A stretch of DNA of 13,736 nt from JAAZPG01 sp012797375 (GCA_937868205.1 CALMMC010000076.1:1-13736); one strand, 5' to 3'; positions 1 to 8,041 are shown, numbered from the stretch's first letter. Program-made: numbers and translations. The notes: generated by a model not told the origin, from the sequence alone.

Positions 1-78
1 GAGGGTGTGGTCGGTTGGAACGGACGGTTGTGTATAGGAGCAGGGCTCGCTCCGGGCTCGGATACAAGAGCGCGGAGC
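1..78. other. Probable degraded Nextera adapter at left contig edge
   Basis: Positions 29-43 read TGTGTATAGGAGCAG, close to the Tn5 mosaic-end segment TGTGTATAAGAGACAG, and the bases from 11 onward loosely follow the transposon read-1 arm that precedes it (TCG..GG..A.CG). Positions 54-62 (GGGCTCGGA) and 63-70 (TACAAGAG) resemble the other Nextera arm, GGGCTCGGA...TATAAGAG. The match is imperfect, with several substitutions and small indels, so this is weaker than the exact adapter on the right edge. A clear adapter at the other end of the same contig makes the reading plausible. The bases should not be treated as genomic. Confidence 0.5.
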
Positions 79-728
79 CGGGGGGGCCGCCGGGGGCGGC
101 GCGCCGGGGCTTTCCCCGCCTGGGCCGGGCCTCCCCCCGGCGCGCCGCGGAACGGTGTGTTTCGGACGCTGCCCCGGCGTCCGGCCCCCACGGGGAACGG
201 GGGGTCGACGAACCGCCGGGCCGGATCCGGCACGGCCCGCCCCGTCGCCCGGGCGTCGAAAAATCCCTCCCGGCGAAGGTTCTCCCGCAGCTCCTCTTCC
301 GCCCGCCGCAGGCGCGGTTCGGAAAATTCCGTCTCGGGCCGGAGGGCGTAAAGTCCGGAGAGAAGGCGTTTCCTCGAGACAGGAACTTCGCCGGAAAAGG
401 AAATCCGCCGGGTGAACAGCTTCCGCGTCAAAAGAAACGTCAGCCGGACGTCCTCCTCCCCTTCCGCCCGGACTTCGATGTCGGAGAACAAGCCGGTTTC
501 ATTGATTCGCTTGACCGCCTCGTCGATTCGGACGGGGAGAAAGGGATCGCCGTCGGCGATCGGAACGAGGCTGCGAAGGTCGGGCCGGATCTCCTCGCCC
601 TCGACCCGGACAAGGACGGCGGAAATGCGCGCCCCGGACGCGACGGCGGACGCCGGCCGGCTTTCGGCGGCCGCCAAAACGGCCAGCAGCGCCAGAACCG
701 CCCTAAAACCTTTTCCGGACCTTGGCAT
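1..728 (-). CDS. Omp85/BamA (TamA-like) outer-membrane assembly protein, N-terminal part, truncated by contig edge
   Basis: Omp85-family proteins sit in the outer membrane, where a C-terminal barrel inserts or translocates proteins and periplasmic POTRA domains receive substrates. The minus-strand frame from the ATG at 728 stays open to the left edge (about 242 codons). Residues 1-28 are a Sec signal peptide (basic start PRSGKGFR, hydrophobic AVLALLAVLAA, cleavage near PASA). Residues 34-102 form a POTRA domain (ISAVLVRVEGEEI... with INETGLFSDIEV), 103-169 a second (FTRRISFSGEVPV... with LRREGFFDAR), and a third begins near 170. The start overlaps the tamB 3' end by 26 nt, implying coupled translation; the pairing resembles tamA/tamB. 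The barrel is missing. Below position ~210 the translation turns into Pro/Arg/Gly-rich text with C and G runs, which looks like poor sequence, and the first ~75 bases are probably adapter. BamA itself is an alternative to TamA. Confidence 0.85.
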   Translation of the reverse strand, partial: MPRSGKGFRAVLALLAVLAAAESRPASAVASGARISAVLVRVEGEEIRPDLRSLVPIADGDPFLPVRIDEAVKRINETGLFSDIEVRAEGEEDVRLTFLLTRKLFTRRISFSGEVPVSRKRLLSGLYALRPETEFSEPRLRRAEEELRENLRREGFFDARATGRAVPDPARRFVDPPFPVGAGRRGSVRNTPFRGAPGGGPAQAGKAPARRPRRPPRLRALVSEPGASPAPIHNRPFQPTTP

Positions 729-3700
729 CGAGGCTCAACCGTCCCCGCTCGTCGCGCATCCCGACGAGCGAGAAATTTTCCAGGAATTCCCATTCCAGCC
801 GGACGATCTCCTCGCGCTGGGACGTGAGGTTGGTCGAATACAAGAGCATCAGATTCCGCGACAGCTTCTTGCCGACGGTCAAACGGGCCGTCATTTCAGT
901 CGAGGAGCCCAGGACGAAGGGATCGATCCGGAAGCGGTCCAGGCGGAACAGCCGTTCGGCTCCCCGGGCGGCCGAGTCGGCGAGCTGGAAGGACATCAAC
1001 GATCCCGTCCCGACCTGGCTCGTGGCGTCGTAGGAATACGTCCTTTTGAACGATTCGCCCATGGAGAGAAGGGCCAGGACGTCCTCGGCCGGCAGCGGCG
1101 GCGAGGACGTAAACTCCGGCCGGAGGCTTTGCAGCAAACCGGCGACCGAGAGCGTCACCCGGTAATCCTTCAAGTAGGTTTCTCCGCGAAAATCGATGTA
1201 AGGCTCGATCGTCGTCGGGTTGAAGAAGCTGAGTCGGGCTTTGAGAACCCGGAAGCTCCGGTCTTGGAAGTAAACCTCGCCCTTCACGGCTTCCAGGTCC
1301 CCTAAAACGATCGGCGAGGCCACGGTTCCGCTGAGGGTCAGGTCGAGACGGCCTTCCATTTTCCCCAGGGCGTTTTCGAGCATGGCCCCGTCGTCGGCAT
1401 GGATCCGGATGTCCAGGGCCAGGTCGTCGAAAAGCCCCGGGCCCTTCCGGGCTTCGGGATACGGCGAGGCCGAAAAGATGAACTTCTCGTTGACTTCCCG
1501 CCGCCAGAGAAGCCGCTTGACGTCGACGTCCCCGGCGAGGACGTACTCCCGGGCGTTTTTCAGGAAACGGAACGATCCGTCGGCCAAGCCCCGCGTTCTC
1601 TCGAAGACGGACAGGGTCATGTCCCTTCCCTCGGCCCGGAGGTCGATCAGGGAAATCCCGCCGGGCCCGAAGCGGACCTCGCCCGATCCGAAGACGTCGC
1701 CGCCGCCGAGCTTTCCCCTCAGCGAGCGGATGGTCGCGACGTTGTTGTCGACCCGGATCAGTCCGGAATAATCGGTCAAGGCGTGGGCGAACTTGGGGAA
1801 AGGAAAGACCGCTCCCTTGAGGTCGAGAATGCCGTTCCACCGGGCCGGCGAGGCCCCGCCGCCCCGCACTTCGGCCAGACAGCGGATCTCGCCCTTGGCC
1901 CCCGACCAAGGCAGGAAGAGATCGAAGTTGTAGATCATCCCGGACGCGCCGACGAAAAATCCGCCGTCGGTCTCCGGGTAGCGGAAAGACGCCTCGATCT
2001 TGTTCCGGCCGGGATTGACCTCGCCCGTGAAGCGGGCTCCAAACGCCTTGTTCTTCATCCCGGCCGCGGCCGTTCCGGTGATTTCGATATTCTCGACGGG
2101 GCCCACGCCGAACCCGGTGATTTTCAACAGCCCGGAGGCCTCGTCGCGGGCGAAGTTCCCCCCCCCTTTCAGGTCGAAATCCAGCCGGCCGCGCACGGCC
2201 GGGGCCGGCCCCGAAAGGTCGATCCCGCGGAAGGCGGCGTCGATGGCGAAATCCTCGCTGTGGAATCCCATGGCCATCGAGCCCGAGACCGCGCCGCCGT
2301 AATACGTTCCGGTAAGGCCGGAAAGAGTCAGGCGGTAGTCGGCCGTCGACCAGCCGAACCGGCCTTTCACGTTCTCGACCGTTTGGCCGTACAGCACGGC
2401 CCGGGGAGAGGCGAAATCGCCCTCGGCCTCGATGCCGGCGCCGTCGTCGTGAAATTCGAGGCCGCCGGAGACCCGGCCGGCAAACGGCAGATCGAGGCCC
2501 AGGGAAGGAAAGATTTTTTCGAGCGCGCCCTCGCCATCCTCGACCCGGCAGGCCCAGCCGCCCTTTCGGACCGTGAACCGGAGAAGACCGGCAAGCTCCG
2601 GGTCCCGGACCCGGACGATTCCCGTGGTTTCTCCGCGGGCGATCTCGACGATCCCCGCGCCCTCGGCCGCCTCAAACCGGCCGAAAGAGCCCGGGGTCAG
2701 GGCGAAGTCGATCTTCACTTCCGGCACGTGCCAGGCGCCGAGGATCTTGACATCCGCTCTCCCCCGGCCGCGGATCTCGGGAAAGGTGAAAGGCATCCGG
2801 AGGGCCAAGGACGTGAAAGCGCGGCCGCGCGGGATATCGGTCACGTCCCCGCTGATTTCGACCTGAGCCTCGCGGCCGATATCCAGCCTCCCGTCGACCC
2901 GCATCACCGCGAAATTCGACTCGATTCTCTCCGAGGAAAACACGACCTTCTTGGCATGGTCCCAATGGAGGCGGAACGGCCCCCGGAACGGGAATCGGCC
3001 GTTCCGTTCATCCGCGGGCTCGTCCCGGAATTCGCCTTGGACCTCGAGAGCCTCCGGAAGCAGCGTGAACTCCCCCCAGACCGGGGAGAGGACCGGCCAG
3101 GGAATTCCGATTTCCTTGATCAAGGGATCGACGTGAACGCCCCGGACCCGGCCGGCGAGCCGGCCGCCGCCGAACGTGAGATCCAAAGACTCCACCGGCG
3201 CCCACGGCTTGGAAATCTCGAGGTTGATTTTTCCGACCCCGGCGGAAAGAGCGAGATCGCCGGAAACGCGGCCGACCGTCTCGCCGGTGAAGGTCATGTC
3301 CCGGCTTTCAAAATCCGCGGTCAAGCGCGATTGCCCCGTTTCGCCGCGGACGAACCGGGCCGTCCCGGCGACCCCGCCCGTCCAGTCGAACGGCAGGTTG
3401 AAGGCGTCGGCAACGAGAGCGACGGGCCCCCGGACGGTCGCCTGGATGTCGATGACGGGATTCTGCGGATGGATCAGCGTTCCCCGGGCCTTGACGAGAA
3501 GGTCCGGATGATGCACCGTCAGCCGCCGGAGAATCAATTCGTCGCCCCGCGCCTCAAAGTACACGTCCGAACTCCCCTCAAGGGGATGGGCGATCGCCGG
3601 AACGTTGATGGAATGGGAGGCCGCCTCGGCCCGAACGACGAACGCGTCCTTGGATTGGCGGAAATACGCCCGGACGTTCCTGGTGATCAGGCTGGCCCCC

Positions 3701-4116
3701 CGTCCCCAGAAGCTGATCTCCCCCTCCTCGAGCACGCCGTTTTCGACGAAAAACGGAAGCCGGAGAGTCAGGGAGGGAGGTTTGGCGTCCCGTCCCGGTT
3801 TTTCATAGATCCGGGCGGTCAGCCCGCGGATGAAGACATTGAAGGCACGGTTGTTGCGGAGAATCGACCGGAAGGGGATCTGGAGCACGATACGGTCGAT
3901 GGAAAAGAAGGGGTCCGATTTCAGGGAATGGACGTTTTCGAGGACGGCCGTGGGCGGCAGGAAGGTCAGCCGGAGACGGTCGTAACGCATCACCGGGTCG
4001 ATCTGCTTGCGGATCTGGGAGAGGATGACCTTGCGGACGACGACGCCTCCGCCCGCCAAGCCTCCAGCGACGGCCAGGAGGGCAATCAAGGATTTCAGCT
4101 TCCGGCCAATTTTCAT
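703..4116 (-). CDS. tamB: TamB-like translocation and assembly module protein (DUF490 family)
   Basis: TamB/AsmA-like proteins are anchored in the inner membrane and span the periplasm as a long beta-taco groove. They are implicated in outer-membrane protein assembly with TamA and in phospholipid transport. The 1137-residue product starts with a basic stretch and one hydrophobic anchor (residues ~8-32, SLIALLAVAGGLAGGGVVV). A long run of beta-rich repeats without catalytic motifs follows. The last ~330 residues look like the TamB C-terminal domain: GKMEGRLDLTLSGTVASP, GEVYFQDRSFRVLKARLSF, FRGETYLKDYRVTLSVAG, PPLPAEDVLALLSMGESF, and a terminal aromatic (VRKRF). It is somewhat shorter than E. 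coli TamB (~1260). The next gene downstream encodes POTRA domains, supporting a TamA/TamB-type module. An AT-rich gap upstream may hold its own promoter. The exact substrate is unknown. Confidence 0.9.
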   Translation of the reverse strand: MKIGRKLKSLIALLAVAGGLAGGGVVVRKVILSQIRKQIDPVMRYDRLRLTFLPPTAVLENVHSLKSDPFFSIDRIVLQIPFRSILRNNRAFNVFIRGLTARIYEKPGRDAKPPSLTLRLPFFVENGVLEEGEISFWGRGASLITRNVRAYFRQSKDAFVVRAEAASHSINVPAIAHPLEGSSDVYFEARGDELILRRLTVHHPDLLVKARGTLIHPQNPVIDIQATVRGPVALVADAFNLPFDWTGGVAGTARFVRGETGQSRLTADFESRDMTFTGETVGRVSGDLALSAGVGKINLEISKPWAPVESLDLTFGGGRLAGRVRGVHVDPLIKEIGIPWPVLSPVWGEFTLLPEALEVQGEFRDEPADERNGRFPFRGPFRLHWDHAKKVVFSSERIESNFAVMRVDGRLDIGREAQVEISGDVTDIPRGRAFTSLALRMPFTFPEIRGRGRADVKILGAWHVPEVKIDFALTPGSFGRFEAAEGAGIVEIARGETTGIVRVRDPELAGLLRFTVRKGGWACRVEDGEGALEKIFPSLGLDLPFAGRVSGGLEFHDDGAGIEAEGDFASPRAVLYGQTVENVKGRFGWSTADYRLTLSGLTGTYYGGAVSGSMAMGFHSEDFAIDAAFRGIDLSGPAPAVRGRLDFDLKGGGNFARDEASGLLKITGFGVGPVENIEITGTAAAGMKNKAFGARFTGEVNPGRNKIEASFRYPETDGGFFVGASGMIYNFDLFLPWSGAKGEIRCLAEVRGGGASPARWNGILDLKGAVFPFPKFAHALTDYSGLIRVDNNVATIRSLRGKLGGGDVFGSGEVRFGPGGISLIDLRAEGRDMTLSVFERTRGLADGSFRFLKNAREYVLAGDVDVKRLLWRREVNEKFIFSASPYPEARKGPGLFDDLALDIRIHADDGAMLENALGKMEGRLDLTLSGTVASPIVLGDLEAVKGEVYFQDRSFRVLKARLSFFNPTTIEPYIDFRGETYLKDYRVTLSVAGLLQSLRPEFTSSPPLPAEDVLALLSMGESFKRTYSYDATSQVGTGSLMSFQLADSAARGAERLFRLDRFRIDPFVLGSSTEMTARLTVGKKLSRNLMLLYSTNLTSQREEIVRLEWEFLENFSLVGMRDERGRLSLDAKVRKRF

Positions 4117-4145
4117 CGGTTTCCGCCCGGCTTACCGCGCAAGAA

Positions 4146-4154
4146 AATATATCA
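4146..4154 (-). promoter_or_regulatory. Possible extended -10 promoter for tamB
   Basis: On the minus strand the sequence reads TGATATATT, an extended -10 (TGn) followed by TATATT, which matches 5 of 6 bases of the sigma70 consensus. No good -35 sits 16-18 nt upstream, as expected for extended -10 promoters. Transcription would start near 4139, leaving a leader of about 22 nt before the ATG at 4116. It lies in a conspicuously AT-rich patch in an otherwise GC-rich region. The sigma factor preferences of this organism are unknown. Confidence 0.4.
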
Positions 4155-4172
4155 TGTTCATTGGGAAAAAGG

Positions 4173-4196
4173 AAAAACGCCCGGACGCCCGCCGGC
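4173..4196 (-). terminator. Possible intrinsic terminator after the FAH-family gene
   Basis: On the minus strand, CCGG (4195-4192) can pair with CCGG (4184-4181) around a 7-nt loop, with one more pair across a single-base bulge. A GCG follows and then TTTTTCCTTTTT (4177-4166). The stem is short and the T tract is interrupted by CC, so efficiency is uncertain. Its place just after the stop of the FAH-family gene and before a candidate tamB promoter fits a transcription boundary. Confidence 0.35.
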
Positions 4197-4202
4197 CGCG
4201 GT

Positions 4203-4976
4203 TTACGCTTCGCCGTGAATCCGGAGGACGCGGTTTCGGAGCGTTCCGATCCCCTCGATCTCGACCTCGACTTCGTCGCCGGGAACCATCGGGCCGATCC
4301 CGGCGGGAGTTCCGGTCGCGATCACGTCCCCGGGAAGGAGGGTCATGACGTTCGAAATGAAGCGGACGAGGTCCGGCACGCTGAAAATCAGGTTTCGGGT
4401 GTTGGAGGACTGCCGCAGCTTCCCGTTGAGGCGCGTCCGAATCTCCAAGGCCGAGGGATCGAGGCCGGCGGCGATCCACGGGCCGATCGCGGCGAACGTG
4501 TCGAAGGACTTGGCCCGGGTGAACTGCTTCTCCTTGTCCTGGAGATCGCGGGCCGTCACGTCGTTGAAGCAGGCGTATCCGAGGATGAAGGATTCAACCG
4601 GATCGAGGGCGGAAAGCCGGGAAGCCCGCTTTTTCATCACCACGGCCAGCTCTCCCTCGTAGTCGACCCGCCGGGACATCCGGGGATAGACGATCGCCCC
4701 GTCCGGACCGATGACCGCCGTGGACGGTTTGAGGAACAGTAGCGGCTCTTCCGGCAGCGGCTTGCCCCTCTCCGCGGCATGGTCCCGGTAATTGAGCCCG
4801 ACGGCCACGATCTTGGACGGCCCGACGGGGGCGAGAAGCTGGACTCCGGCCAGGGGAATCGGCTCCCCGCCGACGACGAAATCGGCGAAAATCGATCCCT
4901 CGATGGGAATCAGGCGGTCGTCATCGACGGCTCCGTGCAGAACGCGATCCTTGAACCGGGCGCGAGCGATTTTCAT
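4203..4976 (-). CDS. Fumarylacetoacetate hydrolase (FAH) family protein
   Basis: FAH-superfamily enzymes use a divalent metal to cleave or isomerise beta-diketo or oxo acids (fumarylpyruvate, acylpyruvates, homoprotocatechuate-pathway intermediates, oxaloacetate). The 257-residue product has the short bacterial layout: a small N-terminal domain, then the catalytic core from about residue 54 (KIVAVGLNYRDHAAE). Likely metal ligands are E107 and E109 in DYEGELAVV and D139 in FNDVTARDLQ. K156 in RAKSFDTF and the TGTPAGIGPM loop (221-230) are also family hallmarks. There is no signal peptide, so it is probably cytosolic. Its start overlaps the stop of the upstream lipoprotein gene by 4 nt (ATGA), so it belongs to the hslVU operon. 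Substrate cannot be set from sequence: no aromatic-catabolism genes lie nearby, and acylpyruvase or oxaloacetate decarboxylase/tautomerase roles are all possible. Confidence 0.9.
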   Translation of the reverse strand: MKIARARFKDRVLHGAVDDDRLIPIEGSIFADFVVGGEPIPLAGVQLLAPVGPSKIVAVGLNYRDHAAERGKPLPEEPLLFLKPSTAVIGPDGAIVYPRMSRRVDYEGELAVVMKKRASRLSALDPVESFILGYACFNDVTARDLQDKEKQFTRAKSFDTFAAIGPWIAAGLDPSALEIRTRLNGKLRQSSNTRNLIFSVPDLVRFISNVMTLLPGDVIATGTPAGIGPMVPGDEVEVEIEGIGTLRNRVLRIHGEA

Positions 4977-6085
4977 GATCCGGCTCCCTTTCCCGTCTCG
5001 GTCAAGACTTCGGACCGGCCGCTTTCATTGCCCGTCCGGTCGAGGGCGGTGACGGCGTACTGGTACCGTCCGCCCGCCTCGACCTGGTCGTCGGTGAATG
5101 TGTTCTCGCTGATCGGGGCGGGCGTCATGAGGGAAAAACCGGTCTCCCGGGGCCCTTTCCGCCAGACCCGGTAGCCGGCAAGATCGGTCTCCGGTCCGGG
5201 ATCCCAAGATAAGGTGATCAAGCCGACGGCCGTCACCGAGATGAGGCCTTTCGGCCGGGCGGGCGGAAAGGAGTCGGCCGGGGTCACTTCGAGAGCCTCG
5301 GAATCGCGGCTCTCGATGAACGGCTCTTTCTCCCCCGCGACGGCTGAAACGCGGTAGGCATAGGAAACGCCGAAGCGGAAGGTCCGGTCGGCGAACGGCG
5401 GCGCCGGCACCGGGGTTTCGTTCAACCGGACCTCCGGACCGCCGGCCGAGCTCCGGTACACGTTGAAGCCTTGCCGCGGCGGCGTTCCGGCGGCGTCCTT
5501 CGGAACGTTCCAGCCGAGCTCGATCCGGTCCTCGAACACCCGGGCTTTCAGGCCTCCGGGCGGGGCCGGCGCCTGCAGGGGCAGCCAGCCCGCATACGCG
5601 AATTTCGACGCGCCCCGTCGTCCGGCGGCCACTCTCACGCCGAAAACCAGGCGGGCCGCGGCCCCGTCCTCCGGGGTCATCTCCCTCTCCCAGGAGAATT
5701 CCTTAAGCGGGGGAGCCGCCGGCGGCGGAACCGCCGCCGTCCCGGCTTGAAGGGGACGGCCGTAAGAGTCGAGGACGGACAGGAGAACGGCCTTGGCCGT
5801 GAATTCGTCTTCATCCTCCCAGGCCATGGGAAGGGCCGCTTCGGCGGCCGCGTTCCGCATCAGCCAGATTTCCGTCCGCGCGTCCGGAGGCAGGGCCCGG
5901 CCGTCGATGTACGTCGCGGGGGCGGTCCACCGGAGCCGCAGCGTCGCCCCCCGCTGGCCGGCGGCGAGCGAGGCGACGGGTTGGGGGATGCGGGTCAGGG
6001 GCTCGAGGATGGGTCCCTTGCGGCCGCAGGCGGCGGCCGCCAGGATCGCCAAGCCCAGGACCGTCGCCGGCCGGATTTTGCCCAT
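4973..6085 (-). CDS. Lipoprotein with fibronectin type III-like domains
   Basis: The 370-residue product opens with a lipoprotein signal: GKIR, hydrophobic VLGLAILAAAA, and lipidation at C20 followed by GRKGPILEP. The CGxKGP start recalls the LptM/YifL family and many Fn3 lipoproteins, but no function follows from it. Three Fn3-like beta-sandwich units can be made out: about 34-155 (LRLRWTAPATYIDGR...), 172-268 (LGWNVPKDA... GFNVYRSS... YAYRVSAVAG) and 274-364 (ITLSWDPGPETDLAGYRVWRK... YQYAVTALDRTGNES). There is no catalytic motif. It is probably membrane-tethered in the periplasm and used for binding or scaffolding. Its ATG overlaps the hslU stop by 1 nt (TGATG) and no Shine-Dalgarno is evident, so translation is likely coupled to hslU. 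The partner is unknown. Confidence 0.8.
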   Translation of the reverse strand: MGKIRPATVLGLAILAAAACGRKGPILEPLTRIPQPVASLAAGQRGATLRLRWTAPATYIDGRALPPDARTEIWLMRNAAAEAALPMAWEDEDEFTAKAVLLSVLDSYGRPLQAGTAAVPPPAAPPLKEFSWEREMTPEDGAAARLVFGVRVAAGRRGASKFAYAGWLPLQAPAPPGGLKARVFEDRIELGWNVPKDAAGTPPRQGFNVYRSSAGGPEVRLNETPVPAPPFADRTFRFGVSYAYRVSAVAGEKEPFIESRDSEALEVTPADSFPPARPKGLISVTAVGLITLSWDPGPETDLAGYRVWRKGPRETGFSLMTPAPISENTFTDDQVEAGGRYQYAVTALDRTGNESGRSEVLTETGKGAGS

Positions 6086-7488
6086 CAGAGGATGAACCGA
6101 CGGAGGTCGGCGTTTTTGACGATGTCCTGGAGGGCGTTCCGGACGTACGTCCGATCCACCGTGATCTTCTTCGCGGCGATGTCCGGCGCCTGGAAGGAGA
6201 TCTCCTCGAGGACTTTCTCCATGATGGTGTGAAGGCGGCGGGCCCCGATGTCCTCCGCCTCGCGATTGACGTCCTCGGCCGTTTGGGCGATTTCGTCGAT
6301 CGCGTCGGCCGTGATCGTGATCTCGACGCCCTCGGTCTCCAGGAGCGCCTTGTACTGCTTGATCAGGGCGTTCTCGGGCTCGGTCAAGATGCGGACGAAG
6401 TCCGCCTTATTGAGCGAGGTGAGTTCCACCCGGATGGGGAAGCGGCCCTGAAGCTCGGGGATAAGGTCGGACGGCTTGGCCACGTTGAAGGCCCCGGCCC
6501 CGATGAACAGGATGTGATCCGTGCGGACGAGGCCGTAGCGCGTGTGGACCGTCGTTCCCTCGACGATCGGCAGGAGATCGCGCTGAACGCCCTCGCGGCT
6601 GACGTCGGGCCCGCGGCCGGATTCCCGGCCGGCGATCTTGTCCAGCTCGTCCAAGAAAACAATGCCGGAGCGCTCCACCCGCTCGACGGCGAGACGGGCG
6701 ACCAGGTCCATATCTACCAGCCGCCGCTCCTCCTCGTCGAGAAAATACTCCCGGGCCTCCGAAACTTTGACTTTGCGTTTTTTCGTCCGCCCGCCCATGA
6801 ATCCCGGCAGGATTTCCTGGATCTGGAGACCGATTTCCTCGACCCCCTGGTTGGAAAAGATTTCCAAGGGAGGCGTGGAGCGGTCCCGCACCTCGATTTC
6901 GACGATCCGGTCCTCCAGAAGCCCGTCGCGCAGCTGCCGCCGGAGCTTCTCCCGCGACTCCAGATACCGCTGGTGGTCCTCGTCGGAGACGACGCCGTTG
7001 CGGCGGCGGACCGGCGGGAGAAGAAGATCCAGGATCTTTTCCTCGGCCCCGGCCGAGGCCTTGTCCCGGACTTCGAGGGTTTTCTCCTGGCGGATCATGT
7101 CCACGGCCATGCGGACGAGATCCCGGACGATCGATTCGACGTCCCGGCCCACGTACCCGACCTCGGTGAACTTGCTGGCCTCGATTTTCAGGAAGGGCGA
7201 GACGGTCAGCTTGGCCAGGCGCCGGGAGATCTCGGTTTTCCCCACGCCGGTCGGCCCGATCATGAGGATGTTTTTCGGGGTGATTTCGTCGGCCAGGTCG
7301 GCCGGCACGCGGCGCCGGCGGTAGCGGTTGCGGAGGGCGACGGCCACGGCTTTCTTGGCCGCGTTCTGGCCGATGATGTACTTGTCCAGCTCGGCCGTGA
7401 TCTCCCGGGGCGTCAGCTCGGCCTCGCGGTCCTTTTCCCGGAGCTTATCCAACGGGCCGGCCAGGCTTTTCGGCAGATGAATGGTCAT
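6085..7488 (-). CDS. hslU: HslU, ATPase/unfoldase subunit of the HslVU (ClpYQ) protease
   Basis: HslU is an AAA+ unfoldase that docks on HslV and threads substrates into it using ATP, in the cytoplasm. The 467-residue product has all core motifs: TPREI...LDKYIIGQ (26-41), Walker A GPTGVGKT (78-85), the substrate-gripping pore loop GYVG (111-114), an inserted I domain (~120-250), Walker B IVFLDE (276-281), a sensor region GAGAFNVAKPSDLIPELQGRF (in parts from 330), sensor-2 GARRLHTI (416-423), and the C-terminal tail LRRFIL that inserts into HslV. Length is near the usual ~445-460. The N-terminus carries about 24 residues more than E. coli HslU before TPREI. The ATG abuts the hslV stop (TGA-ATG), with GAGGAAA a few bases upstream inside hslV, which supports this start. 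Confidence 0.98.
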   Translation of the reverse strand: MTIHLPKSLAGPLDKLREKDREAELTPREITAELDKYIIGQNAAKKAVAVALRNRYRRRRVPADLADEITPKNILMIGPTGVGKTEISRRLAKLTVSPFLKIEASKFTEVGYVGRDVESIVRDLVRMAVDMIRQEKTLEVRDKASAGAEEKILDLLLPPVRRRNGVVSDEDHQRYLESREKLRRQLRDGLLEDRIVEIEVRDRSTPPLEIFSNQGVEEIGLQIQEILPGFMGGRTKKRKVKVSEAREYFLDEEERRLVDMDLVARLAVERVERSGIVFLDELDKIAGRESGRGPDVSREGVQRDLLPIVEGTTVHTRYGLVRTDHILFIGAGAFNVAKPSDLIPELQGRFPIRVELTSLNKADFVRILTEPENALIKQYKALLETEGVEITITADAIDEIAQTAEDVNREAEDIGARRLHTIMEKVLEEISFQAPDIAAKKITVDRTYVRNALQDIVKNADLRRFIL

Positions 7489-8016
7489 TCAGATTTCCTC
7501 GATCGTGATGGTGTCGTTGGTGTAAACGCAGATGGACGCGGCCGTCCGGAGGGCCTCCTCGGCCACGTCGCGGGCGGAAAGCGTCGTGTGTTTCAGCAGG
7601 ACGCGGGCCGCGGCCAAGGCGTAGGGACCGCCCGAGCCGATCGCCAGCACGCCGTCGTCGGATTCGAGGACGTCGCCCGTCCCGGAGATCATGAGGGCCG
7701 AATCCTTGTCGGCCACGATCATGAGAGCTTGGAGCTGGCGGAGGGCCTTGTCCAGGCGCCAGTCCTTGGCCAGCTCGATGGCCGCCCGGTACAGGTTGCC
7801 CTTGTACTCCTCCAGCTTCGTCTCGAACCGGGCGAAAAGGGCGAAGGCGTCGGACGTCGAGCCGGCGAACCCGGCCGCCACCTGGCCCTTGTGCAGGCGG
7901 CGGACCTTGCTGGCCGACGATTTCAGGATGGTCTCCCCGAGCGAAACCTGGCCGTCGCCGGCGATGGCCGTTCGTCCGTCGCGGCGGACGCAGACGATTG
8001 TCGTGGAGCGGATCAT
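7489..8016 (-). CDS. hslV: HslV, proteolytic subunit of the HslVU (ClpQY) protease
   Basis: HslV is the proteasome-like threonine peptidase of the HslVU complex: a double hexameric ring degrading unfolded or regulatory proteins in the cytoplasm. From the ATG at 8016 the protein is 175 residues, matching E. coli (176). Removal of MIRS would expose the catalytic T5 of TTIVCVRR. Counting T5 as 1, the conserved D17 (in AGDGQ) and K33 (in SASKVRR) fall exactly in place. GSGGPYALAAARVLL and the C-terminal YTNDTITIEEI are typical. In-frame ATGs at 8043 and 8040 would add nine or eight residues, but they lie at or beside the -10 box. The ATG at 8016 has an ideal ribosome site, so it is preferred. First gene of the hslVU operon. 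Confidence 0.98.
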   Translation of the reverse strand: MIRSTTIVCVRRDGRTAIAGDGQVSLGETILKSSASKVRRLHKGQVAAGFAGSTSDAFALFARFETKLEEYKGNLYRAAIELAKDWRLDKALRQLQALMIVADKDSALMISGTGDVLESDDGVLAIGSGGPYALAAARVLLKHTTLSARDVAEEALRTAASICVYTNDTITIEEI

Positions 8017-8021
8017 GTCGG

Positions 8022-8028
8022 CCTCCCT
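8022..8028 (-). promoter_or_regulatory. Ribosome binding site deciding the hslV start
   Basis: The minus strand reads AGGGAGG five bases before the ATG at 8016. The upstream in-frame ATGs (8043, 8040) have no such site and would lie upstream of the predicted transcript start. This fixes the hslV start at 8016. Confidence 0.85.
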
Positions 8029-8041
8029 GGGTCGAAACATC

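Noticed and set aside
1399..4218. A very long plus-strand open frame (939 codons) opposite tamB
   Set aside because: It is a shadow of the GC-rich third-position bias of tamB: Pro/Arg/Gly/Asp-rich text with no domain, signal or ribosome site, and TamB domains are clear on the other strand.
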